The notes beneath the pieces were generated by a model that was not told the origin of the DNA, did no database searches, and worked only from the letters and a program-made list of their open reading frames with translations. From assembly GCF_900102795.1 (NCBI RefSeq), contig NZ_FMWG01000004.1, positions 124,001 to 188,000 on the forward strand: 64,000 nucleotides of DNA, in the 5' to 3' direction. This stretch comes from Epibacterium ulvae (GTDB lineage: Bacteria > Pseudomonadota > Alphaproteobacteria > Rhodobacterales > Rhodobacteraceae). Position numbers and translations under genes: made by a program. Of this stretch, positions 51,134-59,467 are shown piece after piece; position 1 is the first letter of the stretch, and each line of letters opens with the position of its first letter.

Positions 51134-51560
51134 TTAAGATAGTTCGCGAATATCCTGTTCTGTTATCTTGGATACGGGTTTGTCGATACGCCTGCGTACC
51201 TTCGGAAAGCTGAGCGTGACGATCTGAATTTCGGTCATCGATCCCTCGCACCTGGGGTCTGTGCAGAAGCTTTTCCGCAGGGTTGCCAAACATCGCGCTG
51301 CGCTGCCCAATCGGTTGACCCGTTGCAGATAGCTAAAGGGACTGTGTTGTTTGCCGAAGAGAAGTGTCCAGGTTATGGACGCAAATGGCCTGTCTAAGGC
51401 GGAGGCCAGTGTGTTCTTGTACCTTTTGCCACAGGTCATCCTTAATGGCGACTGAGGTCAGGGCTAAATCTTGTATCGTTTTCAAGATATGCGGTAATTT
51501 TGGTTCTTCAATTTCGATGTGTTTTGTGCGCGTCAGTATGTCTACGTATCAACCGTCTAT
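51134..51560 (-). other. Possible decayed coding region, not recognised
   Basis: This stretch between the EamA gene and yidD has no intact gene I can support. On the minus strand an open segment without an ATG (about 51560-51360, reading ...EEPKLPHILKTIQDLAL... then VAIKDDLWQKVQEHTGL) runs into a stop, and a second open segment in another frame (51439-51134, ending KPVSKITEQDIRELS) continues after it. The amino-acid composition of both looks protein-like, suggesting one gene broken by a frameshift. Family unknown. Confidence 0.35.
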
Positions 51561-51572
51561 TGCGGAGCGTAT

Positions 51573-51683
51573 ATGAGTGTGTTGAGAACAGAACCAGAAG
51601 ACGTGATTGGGGATGAGCTTTTGACGATTGGTGTGGAAATAGAAAATGGTTGCTGTGGCAGCCTCTGGCGCATGCAACCATGA
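51573..51683 (+). CDS. Candidate 36-residue small protein overlapping yidD
   Basis: ATG 51573 is preceded at 7 bp by GGAG, a good ribosome-binding site. The protein reads [18 protein letters not shown], then [13 protein letters not shown], with an acidic first half and a CC pair. Its TGA overlaps the yidD ATG (ATGA), a coupling arrangement seen throughout this window. yidD itself has no good ribosome-binding site of its own, which supports translation of the small frame. It may be only a leader peptide. No family recognised. Confidence 0.45.
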   Translation: MSVLRTEPEDVIGDELLTIGVEIENGCCGSLWRMQP

Positions 51684-51931
51684 GAGCGTTTTTCATCTGG
51701 CTGCTGATTTTACCCATTCGGGGCTATAAGCTGTTGCTGTCGCCTTGGGTTGGGCATTCATGCCGGTTTCAGCCGACCTGTTCGACCTATGCTATAGACG
51801 CATTGGAAAGACATGGGCCGATACGGGGTCTGTGGCTTACGATCGTGCGCTTGGTGCGCTGCAATCCTTGGGGCGGATCTGGTTTTGATCCCGTGCCGCC
51901 CAAGGTCCGATCTGATCAGGATCAGAAATAG
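51680..51931 (+). CDS. yidD: Membrane protein insertion efficiency factor YidD
   Basis: 83 residues with the hallmark [29 protein letters not shown] and a following [14 protein letters not shown]. It assists YidC-dependent insertion at the inner membrane. Usually yidD lies beside rnpA/yidC; here it is alone, after a small overlapping ORF. Confidence 0.93.
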   Translation: MRAFFIWLLILPIRGYKLLLSPWVGHSCRFQPTCSTYAIDALERHGPIRGLWLTIVRLVRCNPWGGSGFDPVPPKVRSDQDQK

Positions 51932-51955
51932 CCCGTCATTTCAAAGCGCAAAAGA

Positions 51956-52645
51956 TCAGATCGCCGACCCTTCTGGTGGCATTGGCAGTCTGGGCCTTGT
52001 GAAAGGATTGACGCCCAGGCCTTCTGCTTTTACGGCTGCATGAACGCTGTCACGCTGTTCCATCTGCTGCGCCAGTCTGGCCAAATTTGGATACTGTGTC
52101 AGGGCAAACCACGGCTCTTGATCTGTGGGATAAAGCGCGGACCATCGCAAGAGCGGACAGATATAGAGGCTGAGCGCAGACCCTGCATGAAACAATGAAG
52201 GATGCGCCGCAAGCGTGCTGTCCAGAATAGAAAAATGCTTTTTCAGGCGCTTGGTCATGATCTGATGATGGGCGCTCAGGGTTGCTTTTGGGACATATCG
52301 ATCTGGGTAAAAGGTGCGAGCCAGATCTGAATGCAGGGTGTTTGAAAGAAAAAACATCCAGCGCAGAAAAACACCACGCTTTTGACTTTGAACCGGTGCG
52401 CCAAGGTTGGCTGCCGGGTGGGCATCACAAAGCCACAACAGGCAGGCGGCTGTTTCGGTCAGGATACCATCAGGCGTATCTAATGCAGGTATTTGCCCCA
52501 TTGGGTTGATTGCCAGATAAGCGGGAGAGTGCTGTTCCTGTTCGCCACGATCTACAAGAACCGTTTCATAATCCAATTGCATTTCTTCCAGCGCCAGCCG
52601 CAAAATCAGCGATGCATTGTCTGGGGCATAATAGAGTTTCAGCAT
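51956..52645 (-). CDS. Glutathione S-transferase
   Basis: 229 residues. Thioredoxin-like N-terminus (MLKLYYAPDNASLILRLALEEM), cis-Pro motif GQIPALDTPDG and the glutathione contact LTETAACLLWL, then a helical C-terminal domain. Unrelated in detail to the GST at 16.7 kb. The gene stands alone, converging on yidD. Confidence 0.88.
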   Translation of the reverse strand: MLKLYYAPDNASLILRLALEEMQLDYETVLVDRGEQEQHSPAYLAINPMGQIPALDTPDGILTETAACLLWLCDAHPAANLGAPVQSQKRGVFLRWMFFLSNTLHSDLARTFYPDRYVPKATLSAHHQIMTKRLKKHFSILDSTLAAHPSLFHAGSALSLYICPLLRWSALYPTDQEPWFALTQYPNLARLAQQMEQRDSVHAAVKAEGLGVNPFTRPRLPMPPEGSAI

Positions 52646-52762
52646 ATCGTGGGTCTTTGTTCAGTTGAGGTAGAAACAGTTTGGTGGTGGTTTCGTAAGA
52701 TCCTGTCAGGTTGCGTAGCATAAAGAGCCTGGTTGAGCTAATGTTATCTTATTACATGTACT

Positions 52763-53275
52763 ATGTCATATCTGATGGCTTTGGAGATTGCACTGGAAGA
52801 TAATCGCATCCCGGTCACAGTGCTCACATGGTTTTTTGGGGGGGGAGCAGGCAAGGCCATGTTTTTGAATGTAATTTTGACTAACAGCCCCAAGAACGCA
52901 TGGCTGTTATCGTAAATGAATTTGGCGAGGCAGGTCTTGCTCATGACCTGATTGAAACAGCCAGTGATGATATCGTGCTGATGGCATCTGGCTGTCTATG
53001 CTGTACAATCCGCGGAGCGTTGGCGAACCCTATGATGGATCTTAGGTCACGCCAGAATGCGGTGGCCTTTGATTTTGATCGCGTGGTGATTGAGACAACA
53101 GGGCTGGCGGATCAGGGACCGATTTTGCAAACCATGCTGGTTGAATATGCGTTTTGTACCCCACGCCGTCGGGGTTGCTGTAGACATCAAAGCAGGCCAT
53201 CAGTACGTGCGATATCGCTCCAGAGGCAGACCGTATGAAATCAAGCTTGCGTTACATATCGGTTCTCTGGGCTAG
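52763..53275 (+). pseudogene. Broken CobW/COG0523-family GTPase gene
   Basis: Pieces of one CobW-type protein occur in successive frames. First IPVTVLTWFFGGGAGKAMFLNVILTN, where the P-loop GFLGAGKTT has become FFGGGAGKAM; then, after a frameshift near 52898, MAVIVNEFGEAG...DIVLMASGCLCCTIRG (the CxCC metal motif) and RVVIETTGLADQGPILQTMLVEYAF; then a further frameshift near 53155 (YVPHAVGVAVDI). Only about 170 of the usual 320 or more residues are represented. Intact relatives are metal chaperone GTPases. Confidence 0.85.
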
Positions 53276-53321
53276 TGATTGCAGGCACAGCCCAGAGAAA
53301 GCATCAGCAGACCGGCTGATA

Positions 53322-53921
53322 TCAGGTTAGGAAGATATAGACCCCAACTGCGGCAACCATCACACCAAAAAAGATATTCTGCGCGCGCTGTTGTCCGGCG
53401 GATTGAAAACGACGGAATATGAGATCCCCACCTGCAATCCAAATAGAGTGGCAAATCAGGCAAAGTACAACAAATATCGCGGTCAGGATAAAGACTTGTG
53501 CTGTAAGGCTGCCATTTGGATCAAGAAATTGCGAATAAATAAGAGGAAACATCGCGTGAATCTTCGGGTTTAACATGACAACGAAAAACCCATCACGATA
53601 TCCCATAGGTTCTGCCTTTTGCGCTTCAGAGGAAGAGGAGGTAGAAGCGGTAAAGAACTTATATGCCAGATAAAATATATACAGAACGCCGGCTATCTTA
53701 AAAACCTGATAGCTGCTGGGATAGCGTTCAAAAATATTGACCAGACCAAACCCATAAATCAAGGATAATACAAGATTGGCTGTGTCGAACCCAAATAGGA
53801 ACGGGAGAGTGCGCCTATACCCGAAACTTGCGCCGTTGGCTGCCAGAAGCGCATTGCCCGGACCGGGACTGATAATCAGCGCCGATGAAAAGCTCGCCAT
53901 TGCGATCCATAATTGTATCAT
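53322..53921 (-). CDS. LysE-family amino-acid exporter
   Basis: 199 residues, six membrane segments, with the LysE/RhtB signature SPGPGNALLAANGASFGYRRTL near the N-terminus and the later NPKIHAMFPLIYSQFL. GGGGAAGGA precedes ATG 53921. Exports an amino acid or a derivative. It lies 84 bp downstream of the carbamoyltransferase gene, separated by a hairpin, and like it is more A+T rich than the surroundings, so the two may have arrived together. Confidence 0.88.
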   Translation of the reverse strand: MIQLWIAMASFSSALIISPGPGNALLAANGASFGYRRTLPFLFGFDTANLVLSLIYGFGLVNIFERYPSSYQVFKIAGVLYIFYLAYKFFTASTSSSSEAQKAEPMGYRDGFFVVMLNPKIHAMFPLIYSQFLDPNGSLTAQVFILTAIFVVLCLICHSIWIAGGDLIFRRFQSAGQQRAQNIFFGVMVAAVGVYIFLT

Positions 53922-53977
53922 ACTAAATTAATCCTTCCCCGTTGTCATTCGCCAGGCCCTGAGGGTGCGAATGTGGA

Positions 53978-54001
53978 AGAGGTGTATTTTCATACACCTC
54001 T
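53978..54001 (-). terminator. Hairpin between carbamoyltransferase and lysE-like gene
   Basis: AGAGGTGTAT (53978-53987) and ATACACCTCT (53992-54001) form a perfect 10-bp stem with a 4-nt loop, 4 bp after the carbamoyltransferase stop. No T-run follows on the minus strand, so read-through into the LysE gene is possible. Confidence 0.6.
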
Positions 54002-54005
54002 GATT

Positions 54006-55565
54006 TTATTTCTTTTTGTAGAATTTATCTTCAACGACAAAGCCGTCCAATCCGGCGTTTGTAGCGTATTTCACCAGATCAGACATACGGTTGATAAAAC
54101 CCGTGCCGTTGAAGTTCAGCGATGTATTGCACAAAACGCCGTAGCCAGTATCTGATTTGAATTGCATGAGCAGTTTTGTCATTTCAGGATTGGTTGCATC
54201 AGATACCGTTTGTGCCCGTGCAGAGCCATCGACATGGGTAATTGTTTTAAGTGCGTCTGTTTTGACCTTTTGAAAGTGGAGCATATAAGGGCTTGGACCG
54301 TGGTTTTCGAAATACGCGTCCATGTCCGTTTCCAGACAAATCGGTGCAATTGGCCGGAACCCTTCCCTGTTTTTTATCTTATTCAGGCGCGCATGCATCT
54401 CTTTGGTGAAAGGAGCTGCAATAAGGGATCGATTGCCAAGTGCGCGCGGCCCGATTTCATATTTTCCTTGAACCCAGGCTATAACATTCTGGTTTTTAAG
54501 GAAATCGGAGACCTGCGCGTAATCCAGATCAAAGGCGTCATATTCTGACAGGTCGGCTTTGTCGTGGACGAAGGCTTCACCGGCATAGACTGACCAATTT
54601 ATTTTGGCCTCGCCTGTATAGTGGCGTTGCGCATCGATGGCTGTACCAATGGCTGAGCCGGAATCATTTGTACAAGGTGGAATAAAGATGTCAGAGAACA
54701 GGCCTGTATTGTGCCATTCGCTGTTCCAGTCACAATTCAGACCGCATCCGCCCGCAATCAACAAAGGGAGCTTCTCTGTCAGATGTTCTTTGGCAAAATC
54801 GTGGAAGCGTTGGAAAAGAGTATCGGAAAAATTACGGGCCAAGTTTTTAAATTGTTCTGATTCAACGCCAATGTTGAAATAAGGAGAATCCCGCAGCTGG
54901 CCCTTGTCTACATCAAGCAAAATGGCTTTTTGGGATAAGATGAAATCAATGAGCTCTTTATCACTGTCAGATGCGCTGTTGGGTTTTCCATAGCTGACCA
55001 ATGCCATCAGTTTGCCAGCGTCAGAATACCGGAAAAACCCTTTGTGAATTGGAAACGACGGGTCAGCCAAAGCATAAAGGAAGGCGTATTTATTGCCCGG
55101 ATCAGCCATCACACTGCCGATTTTCGTAACATGTACGTTTTCGTCAATGTGATAAAAACACCCCAACGACCCTTCCCAGATTAGCGCATAACAGGCCTGG
55201 CCTTGCGGAAACGGGGACATGCCGTAAGCGCCCAGAATATGAGAGCGTTCATGCGAGGAAGAGAAAAGGCGAACCTCTTTGCCTAAGAAATTTTGAGTCC
55301 GGTCAACGATTGTGTTGACACCTTCGCCGTAGTAGCCGCCTTCAACAGGATCGTTAACAGAGTGAAAACCTTTAACCCAACCCGAAATGGCTACGACATC
55401 TGGAATCGTGTCGACATATTCCATCGCCCGTAGGTTTAGGCTTGGGGTTACAACTTCGTAGCGCGGCCAAGAATCTTTTTCGGCTTCGATGGAAAATTGT
55501 AATTTACTCTTATCAAGATAGGCAACATGTCCATCATGGCCTGCTTTATAAGATAAAATCTTCAT
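54006..55565 (-). CDS. NodU/CmcH-family O- or N-carbamoyltransferase
   Basis: 519 residues. The N-terminal Kae1-like domain holds the metal histidines H105 and H109 (SSSHERSH) and the later IAGGCGLNCDWN and NDSGSAIGTAID; the C-terminal domain has GKYEIGPRALGNRS and FRPIAPICLE, the carbamoyl-phosphate/ATP binding signatures. At the position where most relatives have DG after the first strand this protein has EG (LIWEGSLG). Family members carbamoylate antibiotics and Nod factors. AAGGA precedes ATG 55565. Acceptor unknown; the adjoining LysE exporter suggests an amino-acid-like acceptor. Confidence 0.87.
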   Translation of the reverse strand: MKILSYKAGHDGHVAYLDKSKLQFSIEAEKDSWPRYEVVTPSLNLRAMEYVDTIPDVVAISGWVKGFHSVNDPVEGGYYGEGVNTIVDRTQNFLGKEVRLFSSSHERSHILGAYGMSPFPQGQACYALIWEGSLGCFYHIDENVHVTKIGSVMADPGNKYAFLYALADPSFPIHKGFFRYSDAGKLMALVSYGKPNSASDSDKELIDFILSQKAILLDVDKGQLRDSPYFNIGVESEQFKNLARNFSDTLFQRFHDFAKEHLTEKLPLLIAGGCGLNCDWNSEWHNTGLFSDIFIPPCTNDSGSAIGTAIDAQRHYTGEAKINWSVYAGEAFVHDKADLSEYDAFDLDYAQVSDFLKNQNVIAWVQGKYEIGPRALGNRSLIAAPFTKEMHARLNKIKNREGFRPIAPICLETDMDAYFENHGPSPYMLHFQKVKTDALKTITHVDGSARAQTVSDATNPEMTKLLMQFKSDTGYGVLCNTSLNFNGTGFINRMSDLVKYATNAGLDGFVVEDKFYKKK

Positions 55566-55821
55566 GTATTTAATTCCTTAAATGTATTGTGCGACACCAA
55601 ATTGGTTTCGTAAAATATGGGTCGGATTGCCCAAACAGGTTTGTCCAAAATCTAACCGAAACGGGTTTTTAGGTGGGGTGGGGTATTCCGTCGCTGACCC
55701 TCAATACCGCGTTCTATTGTCGAGATAAGGCACAGTTGGATTTAAAAAAACAATACAGGGAACAGGGTACTTTGGCGCGCCATGTCGCCAAAACCCGATA
55801 TGCGGTAATGAGCCAGTCTGT

Positions 55822-56013
55822 TTACTCTTCGTCATGGAAAACATGTGACGAGAATGGCAGATCTGCGCGCTCGCGTTCGGTCATTGCACGGATCGCGGGA
55901 TGTGCAAGTGGATCGTTGTGCCATTTCCGTCGCTCAAGGCAATTTGGCGTTTGAGTGTCCCAGAACAGATGTTTGAAACCGCGAGCGAGTATTTTAATAA
56001 ATCTATATGACAT
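55822..56013 (-). CDS. Small DUF1127-like protein
   Basis: 63 residues from ATG 56013 with AGGATC just upstream. Begins MSYRFIKILARGFKHLFW, amphipathic and basic; then LERRKWHNDPLAHPAIRAMTERERADLPF, which resembles the end of small Rhodobacteraceae DUF1127-type proteins (LSDRELADIG-like). Divergent from the LysR gene with 70 bp between starts, both starts overlapping the same repeated motif. Function unknown. Confidence 0.6.
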   Translation of the reverse strand: MSYRFIKILARGFKHLFWDTQTPNCLERRKWHNDPLAHPAIRAMTERERADLPFSSHVFHDEE

Positions 56014-56085
56014 GATCCTGTGCTAGCGCTTGTAGATCATAAAAAAGATCGATTTCTTCTCAATAGGTATATAGATTTTCTATAT
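55999..56085. promoter_or_regulatory. Mirrored ATATAGATTT motifs over both start codons, candidate LysR sites
   Basis: AAATCTATAT (55999-56008) lies in the first codons of the small minus gene, and its inverse ATATAGATTT (56069-56078) begins a palindrome ATATAGA-TTT-TCTATAT (56069-56085) that reaches the LysR start codon. LysR proteins bind T-N11-A palindromes between divergent genes, so autoregulation is plausible. Confidence 0.45.
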
Positions 56086-56965
56086 GCAGGATCTCTCTAA
56101 TATTCATCTGGCCGCCCTTCGTGCGGTTGAGGCTGTGGCCCGGCTTGGCACCTTAAAGGCGGCGGCGGATGCGCTTGGAGTGACATCTGGCGCGATTAGT
56201 CAGCAGGTGCTTAAGGCGGAAGCACAAATGGGGGTCACGCTTTTTCGACGTACGCCCAAAGGTATGGTGCTCACCCCGATCGGGCGAGAGATTGCCTCGC
56301 ATTTGACAGAGGGTTTTGAGGCTCTGTTGCGGGGCGTTTCTGTGGCGCAAAGCAAAATCGAAGACAGCATGACAGTTTCTGTGGCTCCGGTTTTTGCCGC
56401 GAAATGGCTGGTGCGTCGCTTGGGAGAATTCGCCAAGTTAGAGCCTGATATTCGTGTGCGCATCGATGCCAGTGGCGCGCATGTTATGCCGCGCCCCGGT
56501 GATGTGGATGTTTGTATTCGTGTGGGTCGCGGTGACTGGGCTGGTGTGGCAGCAGAGCGCATTTTACCGCAGCGCGTTTTTCCAGTCTGCGCCCCCGGTT
56601 TTGCAGAGCAGGTTCCAGATTTAGCTGCGTTGACCACAGTTCCTATCATTCGCCAACGGTCTAATACACTGTTTGGTTGGGATGTCTGGCTGGCTCCAAA
56701 TGGTATGGCTGAAAATATGTTGGGCGAGGGGCCTGTATTTTCAGATGCATCTTTGTGTCTTGATGCAGCTTCAGCTGGACAGGGTGTTTTTCTTGCGCTG
56801 GAGACTTTGGCCCGCGATGCCATTGACATGGGGCAGTTGGTGCCAGCTTTGCCGGGGCGGTTCCCAACCGAGGTAGCCTATTGGTTTGTAGAGCCAAAAG
56901 GCGTGCGCCGCCCGCCCCATGTCAAAGCGTTTCGCGACTGGCTTTTTGCAGCTTTGTCCTTGTGA
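56084..56965 (+). CDS. LysR-family transcriptional regulator (GcvA-like)
   Basis: 293 residues. HTH: ALRAVEAVARLGTLKAAADALGVTSGAISQQVLKAEAQMGVTLFRRTPKGMVLTP. The effector domain has the GcvA/AmpR-like beginning MTVSVAPVFAAKWLVRRLGEF and DVDVCIRVGRG. Divergent from a small DUF1127-like gene. No clear Shine-Dalgarno; the ATG overlaps a palindrome, so binding could also affect translation start use. Target unknown. Confidence 0.88.
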   Translation: MQDLSNIHLAALRAVEAVARLGTLKAAADALGVTSGAISQQVLKAEAQMGVTLFRRTPKGMVLTPIGREIASHLTEGFEALLRGVSVAQSKIEDSMTVSVAPVFAAKWLVRRLGEFAKLEPDIRVRIDASGAHVMPRPGDVDVCIRVGRGDWAGVAAERILPQRVFPVCAPGFAEQVPDLAALTTVPIIRQRSNTLFGWDVWLAPNGMAENMLGEGPVFSDASLCLDAASAGQGVFLALETLARDAIDMGQLVPALPGRFPTEVAYWFVEPKGVRRPPHVKAFRDWLFAALSL

Positions 56966-57164
56966 TATGAACACGTTTTCAAAAGCACGGCTGCGTGTAA
57001 GAGGGATAGCAAAGCGGTGCAGGATCACATGCAGTCAACTTGGCTGTGCATAAGGCATTCAATGTCCGTTAGGTTGGCCAATCGCCAATATCCATATCGC
57101 GGTGATACGGGTTGTTTGGAGTGTGAACCGTATGTGCCATCAGTTGGAGCAATTGCTTTTGTGC

Positions 57165-57189
57165 GCCACCCCCTTATCTGGGGGGTGGC
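57165..57189. terminator. Hairpin downstream of the exported hydrolase gene
   Basis: GCCACCCCC (57165-57173) pairs with GGGGGTGGC (57181-57189), loop of 7 nt, 15 bp past the stop of the minus-strand hydrolase gene. It may also end transcripts of the LysR gene coming from the left. Confidence 0.65.
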
Positions 57190-57204
57190 TTTGCTGAGGG
57201 CCCT

Positions 57205-58218
57205 TTAAAGCCCAAGTCCTGAGGCGATTGTATTGATCAGCTCTATATGGACGGCGGCGCGATTGGTGCCTTTGGGGTCGGTGCAAATTGGATCATCGCC
57301 ATAATCTTCAAGCATTTGGGCGGCTCCCTCTTTGCAGGTGCCCAGAAAGGTAAAGTGGTTTGCTGGAGCAATCTCAACATAGGTGGTGTCGGGCAGGTGG
57401 CTGGCCAGCTGATTTCCATTCGGACCAACATCTGCCGCGTTCAACCGGTCTTCCTGTCCAAGATTGATCAACGTGATGCCGGGTATGGCGTCTTTGAAAC
57501 TTGCGGGATCAGCAGCCCGCCCGAATCCCGGGTCGATAACAACAGCCTTTGTGATGCGCGCATCACGGGCATTTTTGTCAAAGCCGGGGTGGTCTGAAAA
57601 CTGCACGCCGCCCAGATGAAAAAAAGCGCAATCCGCAGCTTCGGGACCTGTTGTGCAGTTTTCATCTTGCTTTGCCCCTTCAAAGCGCACACCTGCAAGG
57701 CCAAGCGCGGTTGCGCCCCCCAACGAGAAGCCAACAACGCCAATATGCTTTTGATCAATGAATGGTACAAAGGCCGGATCAGTCAGGATCATGTCCAGCG
57801 CGGCAGATAGATCAGTGGCGCGCGCAGAAAGGTCGACAGACCGGCGAGGAGAGCTATCCCCGCTGGTTGATCCCGGATGGTTGACCGCAAGCACAATCGC
57901 ACCCTGTGCCACAAGGCCACTCGACAGCCAGGCCAATGCATCCGCATTGCCACCAGACCCGTGCGACAAAATAACAAGTGGGTGTTTTCCAGCCGCGACA
58001 GCTGGACCGATAAAAGCAAAGCCTGGTTCAAAAATTGGACCATCCCCGACGGGTGCAGGGTAGGTGGCGTTGGCAGCTGGATACCAGATCGAAGCTGCAA
58101 TAGGCCGGGCGCGGTGATCTGCCTGGAGATCAAATCGGTCATATCCGGGCAACATATCAGCCGCCGCTGGGACCGCCGCCGTCAGGGCAATCAGTGAAAG
58201 AAAAGCAAGACGTTTCAT
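57205..58218 (-). CDS. Exported alpha/beta-hydrolase (dienelactone hydrolase-like)
   Basis: 337 residues from ATG 58218 with GGAG upstream (in-frame ATG at 58230 and longer frame rejected). Signal peptide MKRLAFLSLIALTAAVPAAA. Nucleophile elbow GFSLGG, an earlier oxyanion-type ILSHGSGG, and a catalytic-type NHFTF near the C-terminus. Several cysteines (ENCTTGPEAADC, GTCKEG, PICTD) suggest periplasmic disulfides. Resembles lipase/PAF-acetylhydrolase-like carboxylesterases. Divergent from a membrane-bound AraC regulator, which may control it. Confidence 0.85.
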   Translation of the reverse strand: MKRLAFLSLIALTAAVPAAADMLPGYDRFDLQADHRARPIAASIWYPAANATYPAPVGDGPIFEPGFAFIGPAVAAGKHPLVILSHGSGGNADALAWLSSGLVAQGAIVLAVNHPGSTSGDSSPRRSVDLSARATDLSAALDMILTDPAFVPFIDQKHIGVVGFSLGGATALGLAGVRFEGAKQDENCTTGPEAADCAFFHLGGVQFSDHPGFDKNARDARITKAVVIDPGFGRAADPASFKDAIPGITLINLGQEDRLNAADVGPNGNQLASHLPDTTYVEIAPANHFTFLGTCKEGAAQMLEDYGDDPICTDPKGTNRAAVHIELINTIASGLGL

Positions 58219-58329
58219 AAGGGGCTCCATTTTAAAAGCTGTCCAATGAATGCGGAAAATTGCGTATTCCTGCGTCCTGTTTTCGGGATTCAGGTCGTCA
58301 CAATCCGGTTTTTGGACCATAGTCGCGGT

Positions 58330-59361
58330 ATGCCTATGCTTCCGATCCCCGCCTTTGTTGCCCTTGTGCTGTCCTATCTCGCGCTGCGCGCCTTTCTGTC
58401 AGAAGGCAGGCCTTTTCTTGTCTTGTTTCTTGTTTCTTGTGCGATTCAATCTGTGTTGGTGACTTTGGTCAACGGGTACAACATTGGCGAACTACGCCCG
58501 CTCCTCCCGGTGAGCGCAACAATGGTGCCACCGCTTGCATGGATCACCTTTCAGGATGCTTTGGTCAGCCGAAGACAATCGCACAGGTTTGTTTGGCAGA
58601 TTGCGGCCCCCGTCTTTACGTTATTCTGTCGCGTCTTTGCCCCTGAGACCATTGATATAATCGTGCCGCTTGTCTTCTTGGGCTATGGTTGTGCGATCCT
58701 TCTACAGGTGCAGAATGCCTCTGATATGCCGCTTGCCAGATTAGAAGCCGGGCGGGTTCCTGCGGTCCTTTGGCAGGGGCTTGGCTGGGCGCTTGTTGGT
58801 TCTGCGCTATGCGATGTATTGATTACGCTGGCCTTTTTGACCGGAAACGACAGTTGGATCGGCTGGCTTATTACGCTTTCGTCCTCGCTTGTATTGCTGC
58901 TGTTGGGGATGTTGAGCGGCAGCCCATCAGCTATGAGCCCAACAGAGGAGGTGGCACAAACCGTGTTGCCGCCTTTGCCAGAAGACACTGAGAAGGAAGA
59001 TCGTGAGATTGTCAAAAAGCTCGAAGCGCTTTTGGCGCGGGACGCATTGCATCTTGATCCAAATCTGACCTTGTTGCGCTTGGCGCGTCGTCTGCAACTG
59101 CCTGAAAAGCGGCTGTCTCGGGCTGTGAATCGCACAACCGATAGCAATGTTTCGCGCTATATCAATGCCTGGCGCATTCGCCACGCCTGCACGCGAATTG
59201 AAGAGGGGGCCAGCGTGACGGAGGCGATGTTGGACAGTGGATTTAACACCAAGTCCAACTTCAACAGAGAATTTCTGCGCGAAACAGGCCTACGTCCAAG
59301 CCAATGGCAATCTACCAGAACCAAAACGTCCAACATCACCCATATATCAAAAACATCGTAA
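58330..59361 (+). CDS. Membrane-anchored AraC-family regulator
   Basis: 343 residues from ATG 58330 (start uncertain; ATG 58246 or 58336 also open, none with a clear ribosome-binding site). About six to seven hydrophobic segments fill residues 1-205 (LPIPAFVALVLSYLALRAF, FLVLFLVSCAIQSVLV, WIGWLITLSSSLVLLLLGML). They are followed by a charged linker and a C-terminal HTH_18 AraC domain (LTLLRLARRLQLPEKRLSRAVN, VTEAMLDSGFNTKSNFNREF). Such proteins sense at or in the membrane. Divergent from the exported hydrolase. Confidence 0.85.
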   Translation: MPMLPIPAFVALVLSYLALRAFLSEGRPFLVLFLVSCAIQSVLVTLVNGYNIGELRPLLPVSATMVPPLAWITFQDALVSRRQSHRFVWQIAAPVFTLFCRVFAPETIDIIVPLVFLGYGCAILLQVQNASDMPLARLEAGRVPAVLWQGLGWALVGSALCDVLITLAFLTGNDSWIGWLITLSSSLVLLLLGMLSGSPSAMSPTEEVAQTVLPPLPEDTEKEDREIVKKLEALLARDALHLDPNLTLLRLARRLQLPEKRLSRAVNRTTDSNVSRYINAWRIRHACTRIEEGASVTEAMLDSGFNTKSNFNREFLRETGLRPSQWQSTRTKTSNITHISKTS

Positions 59362-59423
59362 ACATTCGCATAGAGGTTGGCTGGGCAATGTTTTTCGCAA
59401 GAGGGGTTTACATAACCATTTCA

Positions 59424-59460
59424 GTATATGCATAGTTATTTAGCTATATATAAATGCATA
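59424..59460. promoter_or_regulatory. AT-rich promoter with repeated ATGCATA, candidate ArsR operator
   Basis: ATGCATA occurs at both ends of an AT-rich block just before the ArsR start, with TAGTTATTTAGCTA between. ArsR proteins bind imperfect palindromes in this position; autoregulation is plausible but the exact site is not defined. Confidence 0.35.
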
Positions 59461-59467
59461 AAGACAC

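Noticed and set aside
55673-55954. Plus-strand 93-codon frame upstream of the LysR gene
   Set aside because: Overlaps the better supported small minus-strand gene and has Arg/Ser-rich shadow composition; nothing else was seen between 55566 and 55821.
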